Of a stretch of DNA of 64,000 nt, positions 11,917 to 20,940 are shown one piece after another. The notes beneath the pieces were generated by a model. That model saw only the letters and a list, made by a program, of their open reading frames with translations, was not told where the DNA came from and did not search any database. Source of the DNA: Isochrysis galbana (lineage: Eukaryota; Haptophyta; Isochrysidales; Isochrysidaceae); contig JADDIW010000130.1 of assembly GCA_018136815.1 (NCBI GenBank), positions 20,610-84,609 on the forward strand, written 5' to 3'. The first letter of the stretch is position 1, and the number at the start of each line of letters is the position of its first letter. Position numbers and translations under genes: made by a program.

Positions 11917-12468
11917 ATGGAGCGCGCGCTGCCGCCCGCTCTCGCTGCCGCCGCCCTCGCCGCGATGGACGAAGGACTCATGGACACCCCCCTGTCGCCG
12001 AAGCGACCGCGTCAAGACGACCCGCCCGACCAGGTGGGCGCAAGAGCCAGCGGGCCGCGCCCAAACATCACAGAGAACAGAGCGACCCAAGCCCGCATGC
12101 TGGCAACAGCCAGCATGCAACACACCCACTCCACTTTCCACAGCCCCACCAGCCACTCGCCACTCCACATCAGAGGGACGCTCCATCAGGGGAGGCCTCC
12201 GGGCCCGGCCCCTACACAGCCGCGAAACCGCCCTCGTGCTCCGGCACGAGGGGCCGGCCCGGCACCATCATGGACAAAGCCCCCATGGGGAATTGTCACA
12301 ACATTGCGAAACAACAACAGGGAGAGAACAAGACTGGACCCCCGGAAGGGAGGTCGTTTGCCTTCATTTGGTACCCCTCGTTTCCAAATACGCGATGTGT
12401 CGGTACAAAAAAATCTTATTGTATTTGAGCAAAGGCACCCACCTCACAGTGCTCAACCATGTCTATAA
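11917..12468 (+). CDS. Hypothetical protein, paralogous start repeated at 31427
   Basis: The 183-codon frame starts MERALPPALAAAALAAMDE and carries a KRPRQDD basic patch that could act as a nuclear signal. The first 40 codons recur at 31427 after gene 2 with codon-level conservation. The downstream part is proline-rich and less convincing, and part of it (from ~12350) matches 31860-31970. The true gene may be spliced to the next frame. Function unknown. Confidence 0.35.
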   Translation: MERALPPALAAAALAAMDEGLMDTPLSPKRPRQDDPPDQVGARASGPRPNITENRATQARMLATASMQHTHSTFHSPTSHSPLHIRGTLHQGRPPGPAPTQPRNRPRAPARGAGPAPSWTKPPWGIVTTLRNNNRERTRLDPRKGGRLPSFGTPRFQIRDVSVQKNLIVFEQRHPPHSAQPCL

Positions 12469-13088
12469 ATGGAATGGCGGCTGATGATGTAGTACTCAAG
12501 CGATTGGAATGGATAACAATAAAGATGGACTATAACTTTAAAAAATTCATCTTACCTCTCTTTCCGCCATATGGCACTTCTAAATCTGCCATGCAGGTTA
12601 TTGCGGAAGCATTGGACAGCATCAGTCCGCCACCGCCGGTTGGGGTCAACCCGGGGAGGAGCAACAACTCCCTGAGGAGGCTGCTTGAGTCGAACCCAAA
12701 TTTGTGGACGTACACTTCCGAATGTAAGTCCTTATTCAGTTCATTCGATTTCAAGCACAATACGAACATTAAAGACACCTTACATGCCATTTGCGAGGCT
12801 GATAAATCATTCACACTGGTTTATATGATACACACTCTCTTGAGCAAATTCACTGCGAAAACAATCATCGATATGAGTCGTGAGGATCTGCTTCGTAAAA
12901 TCAAAGCTGCTCACGTCGATTCGGGATTAACTCCCCACCTCCAAGAATTGCTAGAAGGTGTCGATTCGGGTTCAGCTTCCCAAGTAAAGATTGAAAACAA
13001 AAGGCCGCTTATCGATTCGGGTTCAGCTCCCGTAAAGATTGAACCCACAAGGCCCAGCAACATCAAACACAAAAAAGCTCGGTCCTAG
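12459..13088 (+). CDS. Hypothetical 209-residue protein
   Basis: The ATG at 12459 opens a balanced, non-repetitive frame that looks coding: a helical N-terminal half with DVVLKRLEWI and FKKFILPLFPPYG, then a Ser/Lys-rich tail with two DSGSA..VKIE repeats. It is AT-richer than its neighbours. A paralogous N-terminus at 31973 breaks after about 46 codons. It may be a downstream exon of the 11917 gene. No domain is recognised. Confidence 0.5.
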   Translation: MSINGMAADDVVLKRLEWITIKMDYNFKKFILPLFPPYGTSKSAMQVIAEALDSISPPPPVGVNPGRSNNSLRRLLESNPNLWTYTSECKSLFSSFDFKHNTNIKDTLHAICEADKSFTLVYMIHTLLSKFTAKTIIDMSREDLLRKIKAAHVDSGLTPHLQELLEGVDSGSASQVKIENKRPLIDSGSAPVKIEPTRPSNIKHKKARS

Positions 13089-13397
13089 GACACCGGGCCG
13101 AGCTCACCTGCCGAGCGAGTCCACCGCGGCAAGGGGGGGGGGGCGTACATCTCATGCGAGCGTCTCCACGGGGTGCTCCTCAAGCAGCGCCATCACGCGC
13201 GATTGGTCTCCCCGCTGGCGGGCACACCAAGCGGTCCTCGGCCGGAGACGACGCGCATGGTCGCCGGCGGGCCTCTGCAGAACGTCTCAGGTGTGGGAGA
13301 GCCATGGTAAAGGAGCGACAAGGCAAAGTCTCTTTTTATGAGCACGAAACAAAAAAAGCTTCCGTGAGCGCCTTTCACTTTGTTCCGTGCTAGCCAA
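13089..13397. other. Intergenic stretch, nothing recognised
   Basis: The gap between the 209-residue protein and the cystine-knot gene on the other strand. No feature seen beyond a G-run near 13134. Confidence 0.4.
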
Positions 13398-13680
13398 TCA
13401 GTCATCAGATCTGCAGGTACCACTACGACACGTGTATTCACCACAGCACTCCGAGTTACTTTGGCACACCGACCCTGGCTCGCGGCATGGCGTCTCACAC
13501 ACTCCATCGTCATTGCACTCAAGTCCTTCACAGCACTCGTCGCCATAACTGCAGCCCCCCCTTTTCTCGACACACGGTGTGACGGTACGGCACTTTTGGT
13601 CGGAACACACGAGATCGTGACAACAGTCTCTATCGTTTGCACACTCTCCATCCAGCACATCCTTGCATCTGTCTGGCTGC
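13398..13680 (-). CDS. Cysteine-rich protein with three inhibitor-cystine-knot-like modules (C-terminal exon)
   Basis: Read on the minus strand, the exon (acceptor probably near 13678, stop at 13398) holds three tandem modules, each with the pattern C-x6/7-C-x5-CC-x4-C-x4/5-C, the inhibitor cystine knot spacing. Such modules occur in secreted protease inhibitors, dickkopf-like proteins and peptide toxins, and the sequence alone does not say which applies. No signal peptide is seen, so a 5' exon on the minus strand beyond 13680 is expected. That area holds the plus-strand cytochrome b561 fragment, so the gene may be truncated or the two may overlap. Confidence 0.6.
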
Positions 13681-14241
13681 TTCTTCGTGAGTACCAAGCT
13701 CCTCCCCTCGGGGGCCTTTTTTTCGCTCGCCTGGCGCTCCCGGCTCACCGGCGGCCGCTGGCTCCGTGTGCATCGCGTGGTGCAGGTGTGTTTCTCCCTC
13801 CTCGCGCCCCCCACCGGCCCTCCCTCCCACCAAAAAAGGGAGGAAACCCCAACAACGCCCTCCCCCCCCCCCCCCCCGCTCTCTCAGGGAAGCGGCCTTG
13901 CGGTGGCCGCCGCCGGCGTCGCGCTCGCCGTCGCGTCGGTGCCCCGAGGGCGCCACTTCTCGCACCCCCATCACACGCTCGGGACCGTCGCCTTCGCCCT
14001 CGCCCTGCTGCAGCCGCTCAATCAACGCGCTCGTGCGCGGCCCGCCCGCCGCCCGCACCACGCGCCGCGCCGTGTGGCGGGTCGCGCACAAGGGGACGGG
14101 CTACGCGGTGCTCGGCGTGGGCGTCTACCAGGCCCTCTCGGGGCGCGCCCTCATGCCGAGCCAAGGCGACGCTGTTCTCGTCGCGTACGTGGTGCTCCTA
14201 GGCCTCTCCTTCGGGATGCTCGCGGGGGGGCTCATGGTAGG
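13663..14241 (+). pseudogene. Cytochrome b561-type transmembrane domain (DOMON/ferric-reductase family), frameshifted
   Basis: The first exon ends ...WLRVHRVVQ at 13785 before a GT. The second starts at 13888 after a C-rich tract and CAG, in phase, and runs GSGLAVAAAGVALAV, SHPHHTLG, then WRVAHKGTGYAVLGVGVY and a last hydrophobic helix. The His residues in LRVH, HPHH and VAHKG sit where b561 domains bind haem. Between the second and third helix the frame shifts by four bases because TCAA is duplicated at 14018-14025. The fragment ends at a GT at 14242 and lacks the upstream DOMON part. b561 domains move electrons across membranes from ascorbate. The frameshift argues for a dead copy or an assembly error. 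Confidence 0.6.
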
Positions 14242-15018
14242 GTGAGAGTCCCCACGGAGAGGGGAAGAAACCCTGAGTGAAAGGAGACCAAATGAAGGCA
14301 AGCCGCCTGGGAGGCAAACACACCGAAGGAGACGACGAGGGAGAGGCCCCCGCCATCAACACGAGACGACGAGACAACAACCGCGCCGCGCGCGCACGTG
14401 GGCCAAACAGGACAGAGAGCCAAGCGGCTCAACAAAGACCAACAGACAGACACCCTACCCAAACAACATTGGGAGGAGGTGGGGGGGGGGGGAAGTTGCT
14501 ATGCGCACGCGCCGCGTCCTTGTATGTCGTGATTAGCCTTGTACTCATCTTCGTAATAATAATACTCACTGGAGGAATTGTTGAGACATTCCTACTAAAA
14601 AAGAAAACAAGCATTCTGAGTGAACAAAAAATTATCACCTGGCCCTCTTTTGACGGAACGCGACTTAAGTCCCGTGCCTTTAGGGGAAGGTTGAACTAGT
14701 ATGTGTGTAGCACAGAATCTTCCTATGTTGTTTTTATGCCCTATACTCTAGTACATAGGAGCAGTATACGAGTAGGAATTTCAGCAGAATATTTAAAGGC
14801 AACGCATGCCAACATGATCATACAGGTCGGGTATCTTTCTCATCTCCATTCTCGATGTTATATCTTGATCTCGAAGCTTTTGGCATGCAACTCGTTCACG
14901 TGCCTCTGGCCATGCTCGCCGGCGCCCGCGTCCTTGACCACAAACCCAAGACGCCAGCTTTTCTCACCGCACGAGCGACATCATACCATAATGATTCGCT
15001 CGCACGAAGAGCCTTCCG
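14242..15018 (+). other. Repeat-containing spacer
   Basis: 14234-14275 matches 38404-38450. 14491-14670 is a relative of repeat A with a single hydrophobic segment (VVISLVLIFVIIILTGG) in its middle. The rest has no recognised feature. Confidence 0.45.
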
Positions 15019-18000
15019 CTATAAGATCACGCGACCCGGGGGCGCTCCACGTGTTGATGGCTGCGCGTGTGCGGCAGTCGATGTGCCTTCTTGCTCGAGC
15101 TCATCGGCGGGCGAATAGCCATCGCAATTGCGGGTTGATGGAGGCGGCAAGCGTCCGTCAACTCGGTGCAGCCTGTCTAGCGCAAGCATCTCCGCTTTCA
15201 CACATGGATGCGCAAATTCGCCCACGGAGCAACTGCGCGAATCGTCGGCTTCCTCCTTGAAGCGTATTGCGAGAGGCGCCGATTCGCTCGCATCTCCTTT
15301 CAAGGCAAGTCGCTGGGAATGCTGAACCTGCACTGCGCGTGTGATTCTTTGGAAGCAATAGAGGGCGACCCTACGACTGTACCACAAACACACCGCGAGC
15401 AAGAGGAGCACACCAAGAGTGTGCAGCCGCGCGGCAAGCAATCCCACGACGACTTCGCCGTCGGTCTGTACTCGAACGCTCGAACCATCAGACGACACAC
15501 GACGAACTCCAGCGTCACTGTCCACCAGTGAAAGCAAAGAGCCTGCCAGGCCGCCACCGCCCTTAACAACTCTCGCAAGCGCAGCTGCTAGAGCAAGTGC
15601 TCCCTCGTCGGCGTCGACCCACAAGCTCCCGCTTCCTCGCCCATCCCTTGCCGCAACGGAAGAATGCGATGGCGGCAATAGGTCAAGGACTACCGTTGTG
15701 AGCTCTAAGAGCCGCTCAGCACCCAAAGCATCGACTACCATAGACCCCTCTACCGCGGCCGGGGCTCTCACTTCAACACATCTAACCCTAGCTTCAGTCG
15801 TCCCAAGCGCCATCGCAAGTTCTCGCGCTGCGCGAGACGCTACGACCGACGCCTTGGGTGCGCCGGCGCGCAACGCGAGCTCGACACGGACTGCGCCGTG
15901 CGCGGGTGCGTGGAGAAGCTTGGTCGGCAAATATTCCGAGGGCTTCGACGGGCCCGGCCATCCAACCACGCCGGTGGGGACCATGCGGAAGGAGCAGCCT
16001 TCCGGACAACGCACGGACACCACTAGCGTCGCCACATTGGTGTCCTCGACTAGCGTCGTCCAGCTCTCGCGTGAAGCTCCGGCCCGGCTGAACTGCACTG
16101 CCCATTTTATACCATCCCCGCAAGCACCGAGCGACTCTCCCCATTCGACGTGGTATGAGACGGAGGACATAGCTTCAACCACTGGCGGCGCTCGCATTGC
16201 GTCGGCTGACAGGCCGGCGACTAGGGCCCGAGTAGGCGGCCCGGCCTTGCCCATTCCATGGTCATTGCTCGCGCGCAATCTGAAGATGTACGCAGTTCGC
16301 GCATGCATACCAGCCATGCCTACGCTCAGCGCCACATCAATGTCACCGGCTTGGCCGGACAGCGCTTGCACCCACCTCGGCGGATCTGCTCCCGCCATTG
16401 CCATCTCGACTTGCAACGCTTCGTCGACTGCACAGCCGTCGCGCAAACGGGGCAGCCTAAGCCGAACTTCGTTGCACTCCAGTGCTTGCTCCGGTATGGG
16501 AGCGTCCGGTGCGTCGGGGACTGAGGAGGCGGGCAAAGTACGCGCCGTCGCCGGCGCACTCCAGGCGCCTCTTCCCGCGGCATTTACCGATGCAACGCTG
16601 AAGGCATAGGCCATCCCAGCCCGCAAGCCGGCCACCGTGAAGTCTTCCGAGTCCGCGGGAGCCTCCAGGAGCACCTCAGGGGCAACAGCATCAACGGGGG
16701 TTACTCTGACAGCGACAGCCAAAGGGAACCGGGCCCCGGTTCCCACGCGGTGTGACCAACGGAGCAAGCACGCGTCGCATGTGCTCGGCTTTGCTCTTAG
16801 GTTGGAAGGCGGTTCGAGCAGCCCAGGCAAGGAGGGAGGGAGCGGAGGCGAGGGCGGAGAGGGGGGCTTGAACGGCTGTGGCGGTGGCCGAGGTGGGGAG
16901 GGCGGTGGCGAGGCTGCCGGCGGTGGCGGGGGTGGGGCGGGCATAGGTTGGTGCGGCGAAGGCGATGGCGGTGGGGGAGGAAAGGGTGGCACCGGAGGTA
17001 GGGCAACGTCGCACATGATCCACTGCGGGGAAAGCGCAGGTCCGCCGAACGAGAGCTTGACGCCCCCGCGTCTAGGCGTGTCGTTGAGCATGAGTTGCAA
17101 CTCCAAAGGGCCTCCTTGCAACAGCCGTGCTCCCAGCACGGCTTTGGGCGGCGAAAGAGCCGATGCGAAGCCGAGGCGGATCACGGCGCCAGGAACATGA
17201 AACCTGACGTCCACGCGTGCGCTGAAGCCTGCGGCTGATTCCTCCGAAATGGACCAGCGAGCATCCATGGAGCATGCCGCTTGCGGCATTTCAGGGAACG
17301 GCTCGTGGGAACATGTGATCAGTGTGGGCGATGCCGCATCCCCTTCTCCACTGAAGCTGAAGCTCGAAGCCAGCCCGTCCGCATTGGCAAGGAGGACAAA
17401 CGAGGCCTGGTGCGCCGTGCCTACGTCCGCTAACCCCAAGAAGGAGGCCCGGGCGTCAGTGGTTGTCACACTAACTGGAGTCGGAAAATACACATTCAGC
17501 ATTGCGCCCTCCTGCCAGCGCACAACCTGAAGGCGTGCGACGAAACCGCGCGCTCCTTGCGGTTGTGCTGAATAGCTCACTCCCATGTCGCAATAGGGCG
17601 GCGGCGGCGGCGGTGGCTCAGGTGGTGGTGGCGGCGGCGGACTAGGAGCGGGCGGAGATGGCGGTGGCACGCGCAGAACGCCCATAGTGAGCGTAGCCGG
17701 AGCCACGTGGCTGTTGACACGAGTGGGCGCGTCCACGGAAAGGATGCATTCAGCGGCATCGCTCGAGTGGAGGTATGCGACGCACGCCGTGTCCTCGTGG
17801 CAGCGTCTGCAGCAATCGAGAGCATCTGCGGATTGGACCGGCGCGTGCGTCTGAAGGCCAGCCAGCGAGAAGCTGCTCTGGGCCTGCATGTCGGGGCACC
17901 CCTCGAAGGGTGGCGGGCGCGATGGCGGCGGAGGCGGTGGCGCGGGCTTCGGGATGCAGAAGGTGCACGCTCGGCAGTGGCACCACGTGCATGCCCACGC

Positions 18001-18795
18001 CGCGGCCTCCTCGCGACACCACTCGGCGCACTCGGCAAAGTCTGTATCTCCCTCAGCTGGACCATGCGATGACACGCATCCGCGAAGGCGAGGCGGGGCC
18101 ACGTTGGCGGCAGTCGATGCAGCTTGCTGGGGTGTCCAGCCGTAGACGACGTCAGATTCGTCCTGATTACCCAAGAAGTCGCCGGGAAATGTGGCGCCCG
18201 CCTGCATTGGCCGGCGGGTCGCAGATGGCGGAGAGCGAGCAGCTGCAAGCAGAGACACGCCAACAGGCCGCTCGGCCAGCAGTCCGCCAGGCTGCGAGCG
18301 AGCCGCCTGCAGCAAGAGGGAGCGTGGCGGCGGAGGACTCGCTGCACCTGCCCCCGCCAGCCCCGCAAGGGGCGGCGGCGCCGGCGGCGAGGGGCTCGCA
18401 GTCTTCTCCTCTTGCCTCCCTTCCGTCTCTCGCGGCGGCAGCTCCGCCAAGGCCGGCGGTGGGTCTGGAGGCGGTGGCGAGGGGTCGGGCGCCCACGGGG
18501 GTGGTGGAGAGGGATAAGGTGCCCAAGGGGGAGGCGCCACGCCTGTGGTCTCTTCGTGGGAGCCCCAGGAGCCCTGGGAAGAGAATGTGGAAGATTGTTC
18601 TCCTCCGCAGAATCCGCAGTCAGAGCAATGGCACCACCCACAGTGGAGATTGTGGCGGGCGGGATCGCACCAGGCCTCACACTGCGCAACACGGGAGTCT
18701 CCACGGCTCGTACGACCATGGTCGCAAGGCCCGCCCCCAAGCGAGCCTGAGACCCACAGAAGAGACCACAGCGCCCGCCGACCGCCCGCCGCCAT
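15019..18795 (-). CDS. Type I membrane protein with Cys-rich, PAN-like, beta-sandwich and FN3 domains
   Basis: This is an uninterrupted 1258-codon frame from an ATG at 18795. In order it has a weak signal peptide (1-22), a Cys-rich module (C..C.WCHC..CGFC), a Pro-rich linker, a second such module near 240-285, a PAN/apple-like domain (300-375, with CCRRC), and two related beta-sandwich repeats (about 411-505 and 512-605, each starting C-M-x-x and holding GF.ARxxV, faintly like CBM2). A Pro-rich stretch follows, then three FN3-like domains (676-965), a spacer, one transmembrane helix (about 1120-1146, LGVLLLLAVCLWY) and a 110-residue cytoplasmic tail. This is the layout of a cell-surface adhesion or carbohydrate-binding receptor. 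The domain calls are by eye, with FN3 the firmest. Confidence 0.75.
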   Translation of the reverse strand: MAAGGRRALWSLLWVSGSLGGGPCDHGRTSRGDSRVAQCEAWCDPARHNLHCGWCHCSDCGFCGGEQSSTFSSQGSWGSHEETTGVAPPPWAPYPSPPPPWAPDPSPPPPDPPPALAELPPRETEGRQEEKTASPSPPAPPPLAGLAGAGAASPPPPRSLLLQAARSQPGGLLAERPVGVSLLAAARSPPSATRRPMQAGATFPGDFLGNQDESDVVYGWTPQQAASTAANVAPPRLRGCVSSHGPAEGDTDFAECAEWCREEAAAWACTWCHCRACTFCIPKPAPPPPPPSRPPPFEGCPDMQAQSSFSLAGLQTHAPVQSADALDCCRRCHEDTACVAYLHSSDAAECILSVDAPTRVNSHVAPATLTMGVLRVPPPSPPAPSPPPPPPPEPPPPPPPYCDMGVSYSAQPQGARGFVARLQVVRWQEGAMLNVYFPTPVSVTTTDARASFLGLADVGTAHQASFVLLANADGLASSFSFSGEGDAASPTLITCSHEPFPEMPQAACSMDARWSISEESAAGFSARVDVRFHVPGAVIRLGFASALSPPKAVLGARLLQGGPLELQLMLNDTPRRGGVKLSFGGPALSPQWIMCDVALPPVPPFPPPPPSPSPHQPMPAPPPPPPAASPPPSPPRPPPQPFKPPSPPSPPLPPSLPGLLEPPSNLRAKPSTCDACLLRWSHRVGTGARFPLAVAVRVTPVDAVAPEVLLEAPADSEDFTVAGLRAGMAYAFSVASVNAAGRGAWSAPATARTLPASSVPDAPDAPIPEQALECNEVRLRLPRLRDGCAVDEALQVEMAMAGADPPRWVQALSGQAGDIDVALSVGMAGMHARTAYIFRLRASNDHGMGKAGPPTRALVAGLSADAMRAPPVVEAMSSVSYHVEWGESLGACGDGIKWAVQFSRAGASRESWTTLVEDTNVATLVVSVRCPEGCSFRMVPTGVVGWPGPSKPSEYLPTKLLHAPAHGAVRVELALRAGAPKASVVASRAARELAMALGTTEARVRCVEVRAPAAVEGSMVVDALGAERLLELTTVVLDLLPPSHSSVAARDGRGSGSLWVDADEGALALAAALARVVKGGGGLAGSLLSLVDSDAGVRRVSSDGSSVRVQTDGEVVVGLLAARLHTLGVLLLLAVCLWYSRRVALYCFQRITRAVQVQHSQRLALKGDASESAPLAIRFKEEADDSRSCSVGEFAHPCVKAEMLALDRLHRVDGRLPPPSTRNCDGYSPADELEQEGTSTAAHAQPSTRGAPPGRVIL

Positions 18796-18810
18796 CGGCT
18801 CCCCCCCTCC

Positions 18811-19060
18811 CCCTCCCCCGTTCTCTACAAAAAAAAGAGTGTAGACTGTAGACTGTGGAGCCCTAGTAGAAGCCCCCCTCCCCCCCTCCGTTCTCTACAA
18901 AAAAAACAAGTCCCTACAGGAAGGACTCGTAGACTGTAGAGTATGTAGACTGTATAGGGCCCTAGCAGAAGCCCACCACCCCCTCCCCCGTTCTCTACAA
19001 AAAAACAAGTCCCTGCAGGAAGGACTCGTAGACTGTAGAGTATGTAGACTGTATAGGGCC
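18811..19060 (+). repeat. Satellite, units of about 95 bp, left part
   Basis: Tandem units contain TTCTCTACAAAAAAA, CAGGAAGGACTCGTAGACTG and CCCTAGTAGAAGCCC. The array resumes at 19931 after the hAT insertion. Confidence 0.85.
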
Positions 19061-19068
19061 CTAGTAGA

Positions 19069-19930
19069 TAGGGACAGGCCAGAGTTTCGTTTGAGACCTG
19101 CCTAAATTTCGTTCGATATTTCGCCAATATTTCGCGTTTCCCCACCCAAATTTCGACAATATTTCGTGGTGAACATGTGGAGTTGCGCTCACGTGTACAC
19201 GTGTACACGTGTACTTACGCCGATCGACGATCGACGATACGCTGCATGCTATATATATCTAGTGTTAACTATTATAATCAATATGAAGTGTTAGTGTTTA
19301 TGTTGAGTTTAAGTATTAATTAAGATGTGAGATATCTATTATCTATGAATTATAACTACATACATTACTCTGATTCAGTAATTTACGCTCTGATAAACAA
19401 ACTACAAGACTACAAGCCACGAGTCAGACCTCACTTGTCATCATTCAGCACGTGTCACGTTGGTGGTACCAGAGCATCAATGCTCAATGCGCACACTGGA
19501 GCTGATCGGACAACGAATTCATTCGCACGCCTCCAAGCATGCACTTCAATAACAAAAACACGCGCTCACACGACGCGGAAGTTAGGAGACAAAGCAAAAG
19601 AAATACGGGCACCTCGCGACCAAGCTGGAAGCTGAGAGTGGTTTGCCCTCCACTAGCCACCAACTCCAACTCATAATGGAGGATACGTGAAAAGCTGCGG
19701 TCTGCGGTTTTGTCGCGCGTCACGCGTCGGGAATTTCGCGCCAGTCATTCCCGACCCCCCCCCCCCCCAAATAGTAGTATATTTATTGCCCATCGACCCC
19801 CGTCCCCCCCTTGGTATTGTGTCCATGTCCCTTAGACGGCCCCAAATTTCGCGAAATTTCGAACGAAATCGACGCTCGGAAAATGAGCCCAAATTTCGAA
19901 AAAAAAATTCGAAATCCTGGCCCGTCCCTA
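19069..19930 (+). mobile_element. Non-autonomous hAT-type DNA transposon, 862 bp
   Basis: The element starts TAGGGACAGGCCAGAGTTTC and ends with the near-perfect inverse (GAAATCCTGGCCCGTCCCTA). It is flanked by the identical 8-bp sequence CTAGTAGA at 19061-19068 and 19931-19938. Both sub-ends carry many AATTTCG motifs (for example 19109, 19152, 19843 and 19893), as hAT subterminal repeats do. An 8-bp target duplication with TAGGG-type ends is the hAT hallmark. There is no transposase frame inside, so it is non-autonomous. It interrupts the satellite. Confidence 0.85.
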
Positions 19931-20112
19931 CTAGTAGAAGCCCCCCACCCCCTCCCCCGTTCTCTACAAAAAAACAAGTCCCTACAGGAAGGACTCGTAG
20001 ACTGTAGACTGTAGACTGTAGAGCCCTAGTAGAAGCCCCCCTCCCTCCCCCCCTTCTCTACAAAAAAACAAGTCCCTACAGGAAGGACTCGTAGATTGTA
20101 GACAGTAGACTA
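19931..20112 (+). repeat. Satellite, units of about 95 bp, right part
   Basis: Continues the array of 18811-19060 with the same ACAAGTCCCTACAGGAAGG units. Confidence 0.8.
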
Positions 20113-20270
20113 TATATGTATATATATAGGGGATTGCGTGCTTTTGTGAACCTCTCAGGTATTAATGCGCGCGTTTAAAATAAAACTCGACTCTAGTACT
20201 CCTTAGGATTCTGATCAAGATTGTAGTTGCGCGCGGACCGGTCTACAAAAGTACTCGTGCTCGCGGTACT

Positions 20271-20380
20271 CGTGAGGCGCATTCTTTACAATGAAACTCC
20301 TTGCGATAGTCGTGGAGGCGCACTCTCTACAATAAAACTCTTTGCGATAGTCGTGAGGCGCACTCTTTACAATAAAACTA
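20271..20380 (+). repeat. 40-bp tandem repeat, about 2.7 copies
   Basis: The unit CGTGAGGCGCACTCTTTACA plus AATAAAACTCTTTGCGATAG starts at 20271, 20311 and 20352. It lies directly upstream of the HNH gene. Confidence 0.75.
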
Positions 20381-20451
20381 CCTAGGCACCGTGTAGGTCC
20401 AAGAGAGAGTGCGCTTGGAGGTGCACTAGGACTCTTCCCCGAGCGAGCCAT

Positions 20452-20940
20452 ATGGAGTGGCGCGCCGTGCCGCAGAGCCAGCTGCCCTCGAGCAACACCC
20501 AGCTGTACGAGGCCTCGAGCGATGGGCGTGTGCGCAACGCCAAGACCCTGCGCGAGCTTAGCTTCATGAAGGAGGCGAACGTCAAGCGCACGCGCGTCAA
20601 GATTGGCAACTGTATCAGTCCCGTCGAACACATCATCGCCGGAGCCTTCCTCGGGTGGGAGCCGGGGAAGCGCATCGAGCACGTGAACGGCGATCTTAAG
20701 GATTGCCGGGTCGAGAATCTGCGCGTGCTCTGCGCCCTGCCTCCACGCAGCGAGCTCGAGAACATGGAAGAGGACGACTGGGAGTTGCTCGAGGTGCCTC
20801 CCGCGGAGCGCAAGAAGATCCTACGGGAACGCAACATAAAACAATACGAGGAGAACCGGTGGGGTCTAGAGCCCTTGCCTACGTCGTTCGGCGACACGAG
20901 CCACATCCAGGTGACGGTGAGCTTCGTCGAGCGCAGATGA
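20452..20940 (+). CDS. NUMOD4/HNH endonuclease-like protein
   Basis: A complete 162-codon frame from ATG 20452. The N-terminus has W followed by YEASSDGRVRNAKT, the NUMOD4 pattern seen in homing endonucleases. Then come VEHIIAGAFLGW and IEHVNGDLKDCRVENLR, an HNH core of the H-x-N-G-D-x3-D/C-R-x2-N-L type. The C-terminal third is charged and unlike the family. Such proteins are common in phages, giant viruses and group I introns and are rarer in nuclear genes. The GC-rich codon use matches its neighbours. Target and activity are unknown, and the second catalytic His is not certain. Confidence 0.65.
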   Translation: MEWRAVPQSQLPSSNTQLYEASSDGRVRNAKTLRELSFMKEANVKRTRVKIGNCISPVEHIIAGAFLGWEPGKRIEHVNGDLKDCRVENLRVLCALPPRSELENMEEDDWELLEVPPAERKKILRERNIKQYEENRWGLEPLPTSFGDTSHIQVTVSFVERR

